DNA from: Sistotremastrum niveocremeum HHB9708
Taxonomy: Eukaryota; Basidiomycota; Agaricomycetes; Sistotremastrales; Sistotremastraceae
Direction: 5' to 3'
NCBI GenBank assembly: GCA_001630475.1
Contig: KV419411.1
Span: 62,001 to 126,000, forward strand
Length of the DNA: 64,000 bases
The position numbers were made by a program, and so were the translations under genes. The notes beneath the pieces are model-generated. The model made no database searches. It was not told where the DNA came from and saw only the letters and a program-made list of their open reading frames with translations. Positions 12,329-25,464 of this stretch are shown piece by piece (the stretch's first letter is position 1; each line of letters begins with the position of its first letter).

Positions 12329-12912
12329 GGATAGTGATGGGAGGCGAGAGAGAGAAGAGGTGGCGAGAGGGTCTGGATTCTTGTTTTCTTATGCATGTGG
12401 ATTGATGATTGTGCCATTGCTTCGTCGGTGTACCGAGGCCAGGGGTCCAGAAACACGTTTAGATCTAGCTCTGCCGGCTGCCGTTGATAACGATTCGCCG
12501 AAGTTACAAAACGCACTTGAGCACTTGCTTGAGCAGGGGTTGTAACTAGACGAAACATTGAGCTGGAACATAAGTCGTAAGAAAACGTCAATCCATGCCT
12601 TCAAGAATATCTTTCTCTCTCCAACCATGCCTTGAGGTCGAGATGCTGAGGAAGTACCTTCGGCAGCAAAATGTTAGCAAAAATTGTAAGGATGAACGGA
12701 TGTACCGAAATGAGCGTTCGCGCCTCGCTCGCAGTTCTGACTCCGCTCGGGCTCTGAGCCTGCCACGTGGCTTCGGAGCTTTACTACGTGCAGGCGCTTG
12801 TTGAGGCTCGGCACCGTCGTTGCCGCCTTCTCAGGCTTGCGAATCGAGTCAAAGCAAGCTCTGATCAACAGTCAATCGCCTCTTTCACCTTGATATATCT
12901 CGTGATATCTCT
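12329..12912. other. Divergent promoter region between transporter C and CE16 esterase
   Basis: About 580 bp between two divergently transcribed starts, so it should hold both promoters. Short overlapping ORFs are present but none is credible. Confidence 0.5.
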
Positions 12913-14088
12913 ATGTCTTCGAGTCCCGAGGTCCCGTTTCGTAATGTCATTCGGAAATGCTGGAAAGGCTTTAATGAGACGCGTCATCTCGTAATTTTGT
13001 ACGTTCAATTCTTCGCAGTCTCGGAGTGGATGCAGAACAATCGTTCGCTAATATTGGTATTGGAAACGTGCAGTGGAGATTCTTATAGTGATGTTGGATT
13101 CGATGCATGCGGTTATGACATCGACGAAGTCACCGAAGACAATCCATTAGGCGTCGAATGGCCCGGAAACCCATTCTGCGAAACGAATCAACCGAACTGG
13201 GTACGCCCCCACATATCTTTCCACCGTTCACGAATGAATTTGAGTGGTAGGTCGGATACATCGCGCGCGATCGGAAAGAATCAGATAATCCGCTCTTGGT
13301 GTTCGATTATGCCGTTGGAGGACATACGGTGCAAGGGGTGATAAATCAAGTGAACGATTATTTCACACCAAATCAAGAATCTATCCAATGGTATCCCAAC
13401 GATACCCTCTTCGGTCCGTCTCTCAATAATTCCTTTTCATCCGTATCTGATATTTGGGAATAGTAACTTGGGTCGGGATCAACGACGTCGGGTACGTTTC
13501 CTCTCATACACAGTCATGATGCATCCAACCATAACTTAATTTGATACAGATCATTCGTCGATCCTGAACGAGCGATCAGAGAACTCATATCCCTCCAAAA
13601 AGACCTCTACGCACTCGGCGGACGTAACTTCCTATTCATCGACGTTCCTCCCATCGACAGATCACCAGCAGGTACGTCCTTCCTCACCTTCTCCTCCCTT
13701 CCAACTGGGCCCCTTCAAGTGATGAGAATACTAATGTTCCGTCTTTCTAGGTTTGGATCTGGACATGACCCCCGACCGATATGAAGAATGGAATTCGACC
13801 TTATCAACCGCCCTCCTCAAATTCTCCGAAAAGCATGATGAGGCAACCGTCCTACTATTCTCCGCTTGGGACACATTCACGAAAATCCTCGACGATCCAG
13901 CGCACTACGGAATGGACGAAGAAGATGAACATGTAACAGGCCGGAGAATCTGGTTCGATGATTTACATCCTTCGACATGGGTACATAAAGTCCTTTCAGG
14001 GGAAATTATGAGCTTTTTGCGTTCTCAGTCCCCGTTGGTGAATGAGAGTGGGGGTGAGAGGGAGGGTGTAGATGCGTCAGGAAGCTGA
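12913..14088 (+). CDS. CE16 / GDSL-type carbohydrate acetylesterase without signal peptide
   Basis: SGNH-hydrolase of the CE16 type, expected to remove acetyl groups from xylo- or other oligosaccharides. All blocks are seen: I, FGDSYSDVGFDA with the nucleophile Ser; II, DYAVGGHTV; III, VTWVGINDVG; V, FDDLHPSTWVHK with the Asp-x-x-His pair. About five exons. The join before block I uses donor GTACGT and acceptor TGCAG|TGGAGATTC and gives HLVIF|GDSYS, exactly what the secreted paralogue at 37.9-39.1 kb gives. Exon 1 begins MSSSPEVPFRNVIRK and has no hydrophobic leader, so the enzyme is probably intracellular, unless an upstream exon was missed. It is divergent from transporter C and convergent with the GH28 gene. 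Catalytic residues look intact. Acetyl substrate not determinable. Confidence 0.82.
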
Positions 14089-14322
14089 GCGAAATGGTTA
14101 CAGACTTTCTAGACTCGAGACGTTTGAAGAAGTAGGTACTTGGTTAAAGAAAATGTACATGTAATACAAGCGATTTTTAGGAAATATTTACAGTGTCAGA
14201 TAATCTTACAACACGACCGACAATACAAACAGTCCAACGATGATACCAATTAAACACCCCATCTCAATCCACCGCTCATCCCGTCATCGCTTCATCGCTT
14301 CAAGACCCCCGTTCGGATTCGA

Positions 14323-16307
14323 TCAGCTCGAACAAGAGAAATCGAGCTACATCCAAATTAGCGCCCGCCCTCAATGCGAGACAAGACAAAGACGTACCTG
14401 ACTCGTACTAGTAATATTCTGACAGATATACGTCGGTGCTCCATATTTCGAAGGAGGTTCGATATGCGTTCCCTTAGCCGTAATATCCATACACGGTCTA
14501 CACCATCACCATTAATTCATCAGTTAAATAGTGGGAGGGGGAGGGGGGACGTACTCGGAACATTCAAGAGACACCACAAGGCTCTTCTCAGCGCCGGATG
14601 ATGTACCGGTTATATCGATGAAATGGACGTCGGAGATCGTTACTTTTGAGGGGAATTGAGCGCATGTGGCTGCGGGGGTTGAATAGCATTGATTGAGGGT
14701 TATGGGGTTATCGACATTGTTGACGCGGAAGTTGGCGTAGGTGATGTCTGGGATCAAAGGCAAGGTCAGAATGGGTGAAGAAGTGGAGGACGAAGCGGAG
14801 GTGGGCGGGGCGGGGAGAGGGAAGAGGTGGTGGTGGTGGTGGTGGAAAAGGAAGAGGGGAAGGAGAATGTAACGCACTTTTGACATATCCCGTCCCTCCG
14901 CCAGCTGTACTGCTCGCACTAGGATTTCCTCCAAACACTTTGATACGAGCTCCATTTTGGGCGTTGGACATTGTGATGTTCTGTACGTAGACGTTTGCGA
15001 CTATGTCGGTTTCGCCTGCGTATTGACCGAGCGATCCAACGGAGATTCCGTGGCCTGTGAACGAAGGCAGTGAGATTCCGCGAGTGTGACGGGAAGGGAG
15101 GGGGAGCAGCGGCGCGGAAGGAGCAGGGATATGAAGATATGACAAGGGTGATGAAACTTACTGCCGTTACAATTCATGTTTTGGACGGTGATGAATGTCG
15201 AGTTGGGCTTGAACGAGACGCAGTCGTCGTCGCTAGTGGATGTCATCAGCGCCTACATCAATTAATGAATAGAATCAGGGCGTACTTGTTGACAACGCTG
15301 TCGCGTACGGTGACGTGGTCCCTAAATTCGGCGGAGGATTAGAAGCTGCAAATCACGAAGACATAGGCGCTTACGATCGATAGATATCCCAGCCATCTAG
15401 AAGAACGTCAGTCAAAATGTGAGGAGTAACAAGGAGGAATCCATACCGGAGTTCGCTGCTGGAGACTTGGAATACGACAGGGAACGGATGTTGATATTGC
15501 CTGGGCGGGTTCATCAATAAGAGCGCCCAATAGAATATAGACGAGAACACATACGGTATTCCACGTTCGAGCTCCCGTAGACAAAGTTATTCTATCAGAC
15601 CCACAAACACATCAGTAATCAACCAATTCCACTTGCACGAACACGTACCCAGAATGGACTACTAATCTGATTCAAATCCTCCACCAACACATTCTTACTC
15701 TCAAACACCGTCAACGGAATAGGTCTCGCAAAAGTCGTCGAGCTCCCTCCAGCAGTTCCCGTATTCCCCTGTCCATTCGCAAGAGCGTCGTACCAGATTT
15801 GACCATTCCCGTCGATGGTGCCACCGCCGTAGAGATGGAGGTTGGTGCCGGAGAGAAGCCAGGCTGTTGTTGCATTTTGGTATATGAGGGGGTAGGAATT
15901 TGGGGACCAGTATGCGATGTTTGGGGTGTATTGGACTGTGTGGAATGAGTGAGGATGAATGAGGATGGGGGTCGTTTGCGTACCGGTTCCGGAGAGTTCA
16001 ATTTGGACGTTGGAGAGTCCTGTGGTCTTCAGGAGAGTATTGACGACCTGTCGAGTCCAATTAACTTATTATGAGAATCTTAATTCATAGTTGGCGTGAA
16101 AATACGTACGTAGTAGTCGTTCAAGACGACCTTACTGTTCTTCGAACATTCTTGAAAGGCTGCGTTGATAGAAGGGCCATCATCCTGTCCAGCGCCTCGA
16201 GCAACGACAGTACAAGTAGAGCCTTGCTTTCGAACATTAGGGTTCGAACCAAAGACGACAGATGTAGAGCCCAAGAAGCCAATGATCAAAGTAGTTCGGA
16301 TGAGCAT
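14323..16307 (-). CDS. Secreted GH28 polygalacturonase (exo-type likely)
   Basis: Glycoside hydrolase family 28 enzyme that hydrolyses polygalacturonan in pectin outside the cell. Signal peptide [20 protein letters not shown], then [20 protein letters not shown]. Roughly a dozen exons, several very short. The four GH28 signatures appear in order across introns: N-S-D-G ([10 protein letters not shown]), N-D-D-D-C (with [10 protein letters not shown]), G-H-G ([12 protein letters not shown]) and R-I-K (GARIKVFGG). NTDG is usual in the first, so NSDG is a mild variant. N-glycosylation sequons are common. The C-terminus is [10 protein letters not shown] then LDFSCSS with stop at 14323. The exo assignment rests on the overall pattern and is not certain. 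It is the only pectinase in the window and lies among carboxylate-type transporters, which would fit uptake of galacturonate or its breakdown products; that link is inference. Confidence 0.88.
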
Positions 16308-16878
16308 CTTCGAAGACGAGAGGTAGATCTCAATGATAGTGGATCCGTCGCGCGCATTTTGGGAGCTGGGCTACGACCAATATATGAAGCAGAAGCAGGA
16401 CCGTCTGCACGTCGGACGGGGTCAAGTGACGACGGCGTTGCTGGAAGGGAAGAGAAGAGGCGGTCCGGAGCTAACGGTCCGCTGAGCCGCTCTTTGTCCT
16501 CTTCCTTCATTCTGAGCTTGCTCCTGAGTCAAATGGACAGTCACGCTCCTGGGGTTATGACGACGTGAAGCTTTCATAGGCAACTGTGTCGTGGGCTTGA
16601 CATCTAGCGGCCCGTTGTTTTTCGAGACTCATCGATTTTGTCAATTTGGACCAGGGGTGACGATCAGCCGTTCGTCGGCGTCATCACACGGTACACTCCC
16701 AGTATCGCCTTTGAAAGTGATGCCAATGTTACAGTAGAATGGAATTAAGAGGAATAAATTGCACTGCATAATGCACCCTCCTCCACGGAAGCCCGACAAC
16801 GCTCGTTCGATAATTTCCATCCGCCAGGCGGGCCGGCCGTATATCTCAGACAGACCCAAACAAAGGTCCATGACAATC
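16308..16878. other. Intergenic between GH28 and transporter D
   Basis: Upstream of the GH28 gene and downstream of D. Short ORFs here lack any recognisable motif. Confidence 0.5.
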
Positions 16879-18935
16879 TCACTCTGACATCTTCACGGAG
16901 CTGCTGGTAGATGACACAGCTGTCTTTTCGATACTTTGAATGCTTGGCATTTCCGAGCTGACACGTTTCAGGTTTCTTCGACGAAGGAGGAGCCATGCGA
17001 CGACATAACAGCATGCTCCAGCTGCATCTAGGACCTACAGGACGCTGGTTGGTTATCTGAGAACGTAGAACGTGAATAACAACTTACTCCGAAGAGTATG
17101 AGAGGTTTGGTCCAGCTGTAATTTTGACCTAGCAAGGCGCCGGTGATGGAAGGTGCTGTTAGGAGGATATTAATGAGTCTACTTTTGCGGTTGATTTTCG
17201 ATTGAATATACCTGTGACAATAGGGACGGCTAGAGATACTATGAGTGAATCTGCTCAGCTCTCATGTGGATTTGACTCACCCCAAGATGCCGAGGATATA
17301 CCTACTCGGGCGCTATGTACCGCTCGTTGTTAGTGGGGTCATCAGACAGCGAACGTCTCAAACTTACCCCACTTCCGACGGACTTCTTGCAAGACTAGCA
17401 AGAACCGTCGGCAGAAGCCCGAAGACTGAAAGCTTTCAGCATCGACACATATATGATATACCGAAGATGAAAACTCACAAGCACCAAATGAAAATCCATA
17501 GGTGGCACAAACTAACGCAAAACTAACAGGCGTATGAGCAGCCAAGAAAGAAAGCATTGTGATAGACATGGCGAATGTGAATGGAATGACTGTGAGGATC
17601 ACTCCGAAGCGATCGGCGAAGTAATTGGGGAAGAGTCGACCGAGAATACTGGACCCGTTCAGTATGGCGATCTATGAGAGCATGCTATAGATGAACTCGG
17701 GAAGTCAGTCCTCCGGATGGACATTCACACACCGTGTAGAATGAGAACGACGAAGAGAAGCCTTTTGTGATAGAGAACAATTGGATGAATCCGACTGTTC
17801 ACCGGGGTCAGTCGAGTAAATGATAAGTATACCGAGCTGACCATGAAACCCGACACCAAAAGCTAATAAAATGGTGCTTTACAAAGTAGTGTTAACTTGG
17901 GAAACCCGACTTGTCGGAAAGCATACCCAACAGTGACCATCATATACGGCCCATCTCGAAGAAAAGGTACCAGAACTTCATGTATCTTAACACGCGATGA
18001 AGCTTGCTTCTTCTGTAACTCTCGCGGCATCGACATTAATAAGGCAGCAGATATCCAAAGTGCGGCGTTCATCCCTGCATGAGCTCGCATTGCCGATCCG
18101 AAACCGATTGAATAGAATAGTCGATTCATCATTATTGGGATAACTGTTCCGCTGAGTCCTCCTCCTGTCGAGACGAGCCCCATTGCCCATGCGCGATGGC
18201 GTTTGAAGTGTGCGGCTGTTACTGCCATCGAGATTGACCAGCTGAGGCCCATTGAGGTACCCATTCCCAGGGCTTGGGTGAGGAAGATCTTCCGAATTGA
18301 CATCAACAAGGTTATTCTTTCGAATCAATGTCTTAACAGGACATACCTGATAATATTGATTTGGTTTCGCAAGTGAGAGCATGAAGTTGCTAAATATGCC
18401 CAAGGCGGCAGCTGCATAGATTAGTTGTCGACTATATTGATGCGATCAGCACTATTCAAAGATTTAGGTTTGGTTATCTCACAAGTATCCCCGATCCATT
18501 AGAGGTCCGCATATTAATCCCAAAGTCAGAAGTAAAGCCAGTTCTGTGCCGCCGATCCACCTATTCGCAAAGATAAAGCCGTGTGAGAGCTTCAGATAAA
18601 GTAGCCGGCTAACCCAATGGTTCCGCTCGAGCGGTGTGACAAGTATTGCCGCTTGTAATAATCCTCCCATACTCCCCACATGTTGGTTTGCCTGCGAATG
18701 AATATTTGATGAACACGCCAATATCATACGTAAGTGATGTTCGTACCCGAGCGTAACGAACTGCACCAAGAATCTAGTCTCATCGATCGGTCTTAGATAC
18801 GCTGAGACCGGATCACATCAACGACACGTACGCTCCAACCACAGTCATCCACGCCCTAGTTGCTGTATCCGTATAAACCGCTGATGTCTCTATATCCTCT
18901 CCCGCCTTGCTTTTTTCCGATCGAGAGGCAATCAT
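16879..18935 (-). CDS. MFS monocarboxylate-porter-like transporter D (divergent member)
   Basis: Complete gene. The N-terminal tail starts MIASRSEKSKAGEDIE (ATG 18933-18935) and ends in ATRAWMTVVGA. An in-frame ATG further upstream would add a tail of about 40 residues; I prefer the shorter start because the other tails are short and acidic, but both are possible. The 27-nt micro-exon reads FLVQFVTLG. The centre has MGTSMGLSWSISMAVTAA, HRAWAMGLVSTGGG and IPIMMNRLFYSIGF, and the second half has VGFIQLFSITKGFSSS, ILGRLFPNYFADRFG and APSITGALLGQNYSW. The protein ends SSTSSSVKMSE (stop 16879). The loop between TM4 and TM5 is clearly different from the other eight members, so D may have another substrate or be an older duplicate. 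All motifs are intact. Confidence 0.82.
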
Positions 18936-19982
18936 TATGTCTTGGTCAAAAGAAAGAGAGGCCAGAGGGGATTTCCTAGACGTATGGGCTGCATCACATA
19001 TATAGGACGCATATCCTGAACGATCGACGGACGGAATAAAATGGGGCAACAAGCAGGGATGATTTGCTTCCGCTTATCATCATCATACGCGCAATCTCGG
19101 AGAGAGACCGCGATCGAGAATGAACGTATGGGCGAGAGGGCACGGATTTGATATGGGGGAGATATATAGCTGGCTGATCGGATACGACGCGTTGGATTCC
19201 AGGTATCAATCGTGCAAAGAGACGAGATCATCCCCATCTAGAGATGCGATCGAGCGGCCTGGTTTTCCCGGTTCAGATAATGAGTCCTTGGCGATATTGA
19301 GGCAAGGCACCAGTAAACTGCCCGGTTCGGGACATTCGCCATTGGAGTGGATCTCAAACCCTTGGTATCATCAAGCAGGTGCATGAGTCGCTCTCTATCG
19401 ATATCGCGCGTCAGCCCAGGCGTAAGTCGTACTCCGATAAGGCTCCCAAAAAGGATTGAAGGACAAATTGAGCCTGTTGTTGAGCCATGCAGCTGGCGCC
19501 CAAAAGGGAGGTAAACCGGCCTTAGGTTAACCTTTATCGTGTCTGTCTGAGTCTGCCATATGGTGCAGGAAATTCCGAGCTCCTGGAAACCGCGGACAGA
19601 ATGCCGTCGCTTATTGTCATCGGGGCAAGGTTCGGGATCTGTCTGATACATCTGAAGCCTGCAGATTTTGTTCAAGAAAAAGTCGTTTGATTTAGAGTTT
19701 TTTGTCGGGATGTATGCAGTACAACCCCTTAGCTATCAGCTGTTTTCATGGTTCGTAAAATGTTGTTAACCACAGCGCCGTTTGGGTGATCGATTACAGT
19801 GATGCGAGTCGTGCCACGATGGCGTTTGTCCGAGGATGATCGGAACTCGGAAATGAGGTATTTGCCGGGTGACGGAGCTATCGGTGGTCGGACAATGATT
19901 ACGGCTGAGTCAGCTCATCCGCCTTTCCTATCGACGACGACGACGATATTCCCCTCACATCACCACATTTACCTAGTCCAAA
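18936..19982. other. Divergent promoter region between transporter D and KIN17
   Basis: About 1.05 kb. A minus-strand ORF of 145 codons (19,238-19,675) has no recognisable domain and an unconvincing composition. Otherwise nothing is seen. Confidence 0.45.
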
Positions 19983-21072
19983 ATGCCTCGCGCTGAAGGT
20001 GGGCATTCCATGAGAGAGTCTTTCTTTCTTTCATCATTAATCCTTATTTCCAGTCGGAACGCCCAAGTATCTCGCAAATGCGATGAAGTCCAAGGGGCTT
20101 CAGAGACTGCGATGGTACTGTCAAGTGTGCGAAAAGCAATGTCGAGACGAGAACGGATTCAAGTGCCATGCTCAATCGGAGTCACATCTGAGGCAGATGC
20201 TCGTGGTGGGAGAACATGCCGGGAAACACATCGCGGACTTCTCTGGCCAGTTTCAGAGCGAGTTTGTTACTCTCTTGTCTAGAAGGTCAGTTCTGTCGAA
20301 CCTATCAAGTGTCTCTGCCCTTCTGATGAAATCCATCACTTTCCTTCTCAGATTTGGTACCAAGCGAGTGAAGGCGAATAACGTTTATCAGGAGTACATC
20401 CAAGACAAGCACCACCTCCACATGAACTCAACACGCTGGGTGACACTCACCGAGTTCATCAAGCATCTCGGTCGGAGTGGGATTGCGCACGTCGATGAGA
20501 CAGAGAAGGGTTGGTTCATCGCCTGGATTGACCGAAGTCCTAAGGCGCTTGCGAAGCAGGTATGTTCAACACTTTTCTGAGTTTCCTTCTTGCACTGACT
20601 GTTTCGCTACTACGTTCAGGAAGCATCTCTTAAGAAAGAGCGTGCTACCACTTCGGACGAGCAACGCGAACGCACGCTCATCGCGGAACAGATCGAACGT
20701 GCGAAGCTTGAGGCTCCGGCCTCGGAAACTAAAGAGGAGTCCCCACAGGCGGAGGAAGGTCTCAAGCGTGATGAGACATCAGAGCCTCTTAAGCTTTCCA
20801 TTGCACCAAAGACCCCGACCGAGTCATCGGGCGGCTTATCCTTCTCAGGTGGACTCAAGTTGACGAAAACCAATCCTCTGAAGGCCGTGAACCCTCTTAA
20901 GACGAATGTCTTCAAGAACGCAGCTTCTTCGTCGTCTACCGCCAATTCATCGAACAAGGAGAGTGGGAGCACGAGTCTGAAGAGGAAGGAGCCCATGAGC
21001 GTCGCCGAACAGCTGATCTTCGAAGATCAAGAGCGGAAGAGAAGGAAGATGGAGCGAGACTCGCGGAATTGA
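19983..21072 (+). CDS. KIN17-like DNA/RNA-binding zinc-finger protein
   Basis: Conserved nuclear protein (human KIN/KIN17, yeast Rts2) linked to DNA repair, replication and pre-mRNA processing. Four exons: MPRAE| then VGTPKYLANAMKSKGLQRLR, a C2H2-type finger (WYCQVCEKQC then FKCHAQSESH), and the long KIN17 winged-helix region (FLSRR| FGTKRVKANNVYQEYIQDKH, then HLGRSGIAHVDETEKGWFIA in the third exon). The last exon is charged and ends in the basic tail FEDQERKRRKMERDSRN. Like other fungal versions it is short (about 300 residues) and lacks the C-terminal KOW/SH3-like tandem of the animal protein. It is a single-copy housekeeping gene in the middle of the transporter array, which makes it a good synteny marker. 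Confidence 0.93.
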
Positions 21073-22514
21073 TTTCGTATCTGTTTGCGGAGCGCGTGGT
21101 GATGTAGCTTTCGGATTCATTTCGTCTTCCTGCCCTTACCTGTTGCGCTTCCCAGCTGTACAACCGAAGCTGAATGCCAGTGCGGTTTCCTTCGAATATT
21201 ATATGTATCTCTGTACTTGCTCCTCCGTCTGACTTTCAATGATATGAGCTTCATCCTCTCAATCACGTTCTCCAACATGAGCTACGAAGGGTTTTTGCTC
21301 CCCGACTGCGTTTGAGGTGTAGTCTATTTGTGCTTATTTGGCTTTCTCCGAGGATCAATATTAGGCGACCACCGACAACCTCCATCACTGAGTTGCACCG
21401 GGTGCAACATTAAAAAATCGATGTCATCCGGGATCAAAGGCTATCACGTACTGGAGACACATTATCCATCTTCTTGGCAGCTTCTCTGTTCAAATATCCC
21501 GGGCTCCTTCGAGGAGTGGGCTGTCTTCCCCGATTTGACCTCGTGACATTGATAGTCGTGCAGAGGGCGCGGGACTCCTGATTTTACTATTCAGCGTTCA
21601 ATTTCCATGTTCTCGCGTCTGATTCTGAACGATTCCTGATTGATGGGAAAACCGGCCGACAAGTAGGTCGAACATTCCGACTCGGGAATTCCCAAAGAAA
21701 GCCTTTTAGAGTTCATAACCAGTACAAAGCGCTTGATGGGTGAATTATCTGTGTTTGGAAAACTTCTCAGAACTCGTTCCCGTCTCCGGACTCCGCTCTG
21801 GGAACTGATGAAAGTCTTCTCACCTGACAACGTCAATTCTCATATGCCGAAATGCTTGTTACATGGTGAAACGGACATGAGATAGGATAGCAGCTCAGAC
21901 CTAAATTCGCGACACCGGTACCGAGATCTCCCTTATGCCCTTATATCCGGGATCGCCGATAACCGGAAGACTTGGCCTCGCTGACGGGCCACTGGCAATC
22001 ATTATAACTCCAGGAGACGTCGGCGCATTCGAAGACAGAAGAGATCATCCAGATATCTCTGTTTTTGAAGTTGTCCAAGGGATACCTCGATCGGCGCCTT
22101 TAGGGGAGAGTGCTAAGTGTATTTTTAACTCAATACTGAGCAACCTTTCAGGCGATCTGATTGAAAGAAGGTTCCCACGAAAGTGGAAGTTGTCTGAGAA
22201 TATATTTCCACCATCCAGTGACATGCCCATGGAGCGTCGTCGCATCATCTCACGCAACTGCTTTCACACCGCGAGTGATGCACTTCTCGCAGAACAGCTG
22301 TTATGACGGAGTCCATGAGGTGCAGTCGCCAGTCTCTCTACTTTTCGTCTTCTCGTGTTGATAGCACATGGAAATCACAGTCGAAGCGCGAAGCGTGCGT
22401 AATTCATCCCCCGAGACCTTTCCATCAGTTGAATAGCACTCGCTATAAAGACAAGTTTTTTTTGCGCAAAATGCCCAACAACCTCTCCGGTCACTCTTTT
22501 CGAAAGCTAAGACT
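21073..22514. other. Intergenic between KIN17 and transporter E
   Basis: About 1.4 kb. A plus-strand ATG ORF of 123 codons (21,935-22,306) is the longest reading frame; it has no recognisable domain, paralogue or splice pattern, so I do not call it a gene. No transporter remnant was found. Confidence 0.45.
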
Positions 22515-24494
22515 ATGGACTCTAGCTCAGACAAGCCTAGTTCTTTAATCAATTCTGTAAGCTCAGAGGAACTCCAGAAACATCCCGACAGCCAGTCCCG
22601 TCCACCGTGGTCCATACTTGCCGGCGGGTAAGCAGTATAAAAATGGCAGCATTCAAAATTAATCTCAATACAGTTTATAGATGGCTCCTTCAGTTTGCGG
22701 GGCTGGGGTAACAAAGTTATCACAAATCCTAGGCTTTACCACCCTTACTCACTCGTTTAGCCACTGCAACTCTTTTGGAGTTTATGAAGATTTTTACAAA
22801 GAGGTCTATCTTTCAAACTCATCTAGTTCGGATATCAGGTTAGGAAGTTTTGCCTAGATTTTGAGTCGCTATCGCCTGAAGGTCTTACGACTTGTTAGCT
22901 GGATCGGAAGTGTGCAAATCGCGCTCCTCTTCGGCATAGGGCTACTAAGCGGGGTGCTATCGGACAGAGGGCACTTGTGAGAATATTGCCTTTTTATCGT
23001 CGAAAGATACTCGTGATTCATTTACATCGTCAGCCGGACACTGATGTGGTCCTCCGCGGTTCTCTACATCGTGACTAACTTCACACTCTCGCTCACAACA
23101 GTCAACCAGTATTATGCGGTGAGTTTTTGTGTTTTGTTTTTCAGGTACAAACATCCAATACCCTCCCCAATAGGTGCTATTGTCACAGGGTTTCGGCATA
23201 GGAACGGCTCTTGGGTTGGCCTGGGTTCCGACATTCGGAACTATAGGACGTCTGTTCCCACACCACCGGGATCTCGCCATAGGCATCGCTGGCTCCGGTG
23301 CCTCATTCGGCGGAATAGTTCAACCTATACTCCTCAACTATTTGTTCCAAAAATCTACTCTCGGGTTTCAGAACAGTGTCAGAGTGAGCGCTGGTATAAA
23401 CGCTCTGCTAACACTTCTCGGAACAATCTGGATCACTCGAAACGCGGTGTCGCCACAAAACCCAATAAAGGGAAAGCTCAACATTCTTTCCTTCTTCAAG
23501 GAAGGTCCCTACGTTCTCCTCAATTTGGGTTTCTTTTGTTCCGAATTTGGTTTCTTATTTCCTCGTGAGTGGTTTCTGTGCGCCTATGCATTCTTTCATG
23601 ATAGCTGAATACGGTCATAAGTTATTTATCTTCAATTATTCGCCAGGACTCGAGGCATTGCTCTTGGGGAGACTTTCTTCACTGTACGAGCCGGCTTGGT
23701 TGACTCTTCGACTTCTCTTCCTTAAGCTGACTTTGAGCAGTTATCCGTATGGAATGGGGCGACGGCGGCAGGCCGCGTTGCTATACTCTGTTTGCCTGCT
23801 CGCATCCATCCAATCACCATCATATCTGGGGCTTGCCTTGGCTTGTCCGTTTGTTTGTTTGCATACATTCCCGTCCGGACGTTTCTAGACGTGATGGTTG
23901 TCACCTCTCTCGGTGGCATCTTTTACGGAGCTTGTAAGTAATAGCGGAGGTCCATTGTGTATCATTGACCAAGGATTATCGGACCAGATTGTCCGCATGC
24001 AGTCAGCGCAAGTGCATCTCAGGCAAGGAATATGGAGGAACTGGGGTTTGTCTTGTGGTGTTGCATAATCGGGGGCAGTTCTGAACTTCTGACGCCGATA
24101 CAGTGCACGCATTGGAATCGGCACATTCATCGTCGGTATGCAAATTTTGTTTTCTGTTGACAACTTGAATATTCTAACACACGGGATTACAAAGCCATAG
24201 CGACCTTGTGCGGTCAGTAACGTTCTTCAAGTTTTAAAGTGCACGAGCCAACATTATCCTTGTTTGACAGCACCGCCAATCTTGGGGGCTTTGTTGGCAG
24301 ATGGTTTCAGGTGGGATACTCCGATCATACTGGCTGCGGTGCGTTTGAGACCACCACGTACCATGTCCGATCATTGATACTCCTTTTCACGCCAGTCAAC
24401 CGTTCTCATTGGATCGACATTCTTCGCGTCCGCTGCTATACTTTTGAGGAGGCAGAAATTGGCTCACCTAATTCATATGAATACTAATTCCTGA
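22515..24494 (+). CDS. MFS monocarboxylate-porter-like transporter E
   Basis: Complete gene of about twelve exons. Tail MDSSSDKPSSLINSVSS (ATG 22515) ends in WSILAGG. The 27-nt micro-exon WLLQFAGLG follows, then HCNSFGVYEDFYKEVYLSN, loop motif GVLSDRGHF, and RTLMWSSAVLYIVTNF. The central exon has VLLSQGFGIGTALGLAWVP, HHRDLAIGIAGSGASFGG and QPILLNYLFQKS. After the join at FLFP the next exon is IYLQLFARTRGIALGETFFT, which needs a CATAAG acceptor; then QLSVWNGATAAGRVAI and PPILGALLADGFRWDTP. The protein ends in ILLRRQKLAHLIHMNTNS (stop 24492-24494). It is the sister of I (same WLLQFAGLG, same FLFP join). E and F lie in tandem on the plus strand but belong to different subgroups. Several short exons make this model less certain than B or C. 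Confidence 0.82.
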
Positions 24495-25464
24495 TTCCTT
24501 CGACCTTCGTACTTTGTAGGCTCAGTAGTAAATTAGGTTCAGCTTCCACTTGATCTTATGACGGAAGCTTTATGACGTGCTGCATGAATTGGCTAGGGAT
24601 GGAGATCAGGCCAGGACTTCGAAGCGAGAATAATGGCCTGATGACACTCCGAGTCATGCAGAATTTTCTTGTGGAGATCCGGTGAAGTTGTAGGTTTCAA
24701 ACCCCCTCTTTCTCTTAGGATAATTACCATCAGTAATCTACCTGCGGGAATAAAATGAGTCGATCGAAAGGGAGACGGGATAATGGCTCTTGGACCGGTA
24801 GCCTGCGCGTTTCAAACGCATGAAAACCCTTTATACGGACGTCCGCGTTGATAGCTGGTACGATCAAGCGCGTGATTCGTGTGGCATGATGATCAGTGAT
24901 CACAGAGTTCAGCGGAGTTTTAATAAACCGAGCCACGAGAGTGCCACGAGTCCTTGCGGAGCCTCGAGCTCACGTCCTGCTTCACCGCATGTGACACCCC
25001 TTTGGCTCACCGGTCTACACGGTACAAGGAATCAATGTCCAATGGCGTTTCTTTTGCCTATGCACCATTCGGATGAGACCGGACTTTAGTGAGCTCGTCC
25101 TGAGCGAGTCGGTGCATGATGTGCATCTCACAATGGAATGACTATCAAAATGATACTGGACATAAAATCCCATATCTCTCTATTGGTGGCGACTATCCCT
25201 TGCTTGTTGATAAAGGTGCATTTGAAACAATACTTTTCATGGTCAATACCTAGAAGGGCGTTAGCGCTATGGTGAGAGTATCTCTGTTCGGTCTTCGATA
25301 CAAACTAATCATTCTTCCGAAGAATACGGACGGGTTCTCCGAACCTTGCTCTCTGTCTCTGTCACCACCACCTCGACCCCGACCCCGACATCAAGCTCTG
25401 TCTCGTCTAGAACGACCCGGCGCATCAGCGGTCAATCGAGACCAGACATAGGACCTTGATCAAA
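24495..25464. other. Intergenic between transporters E and F
   Basis: About 970 bp upstream of F. No gene or repeat recognised. A C-rich stretch with repeated CCTCGACCCCGACCCCGAC lies at about 25,370-25,390. Confidence 0.45.

Noticed and set aside
21935-22306. 123-codon ATG ORF between KIN17 and transporter E
   Set aside because: Nothing recognisable in the product and no intron or paralogue support; probably chance.
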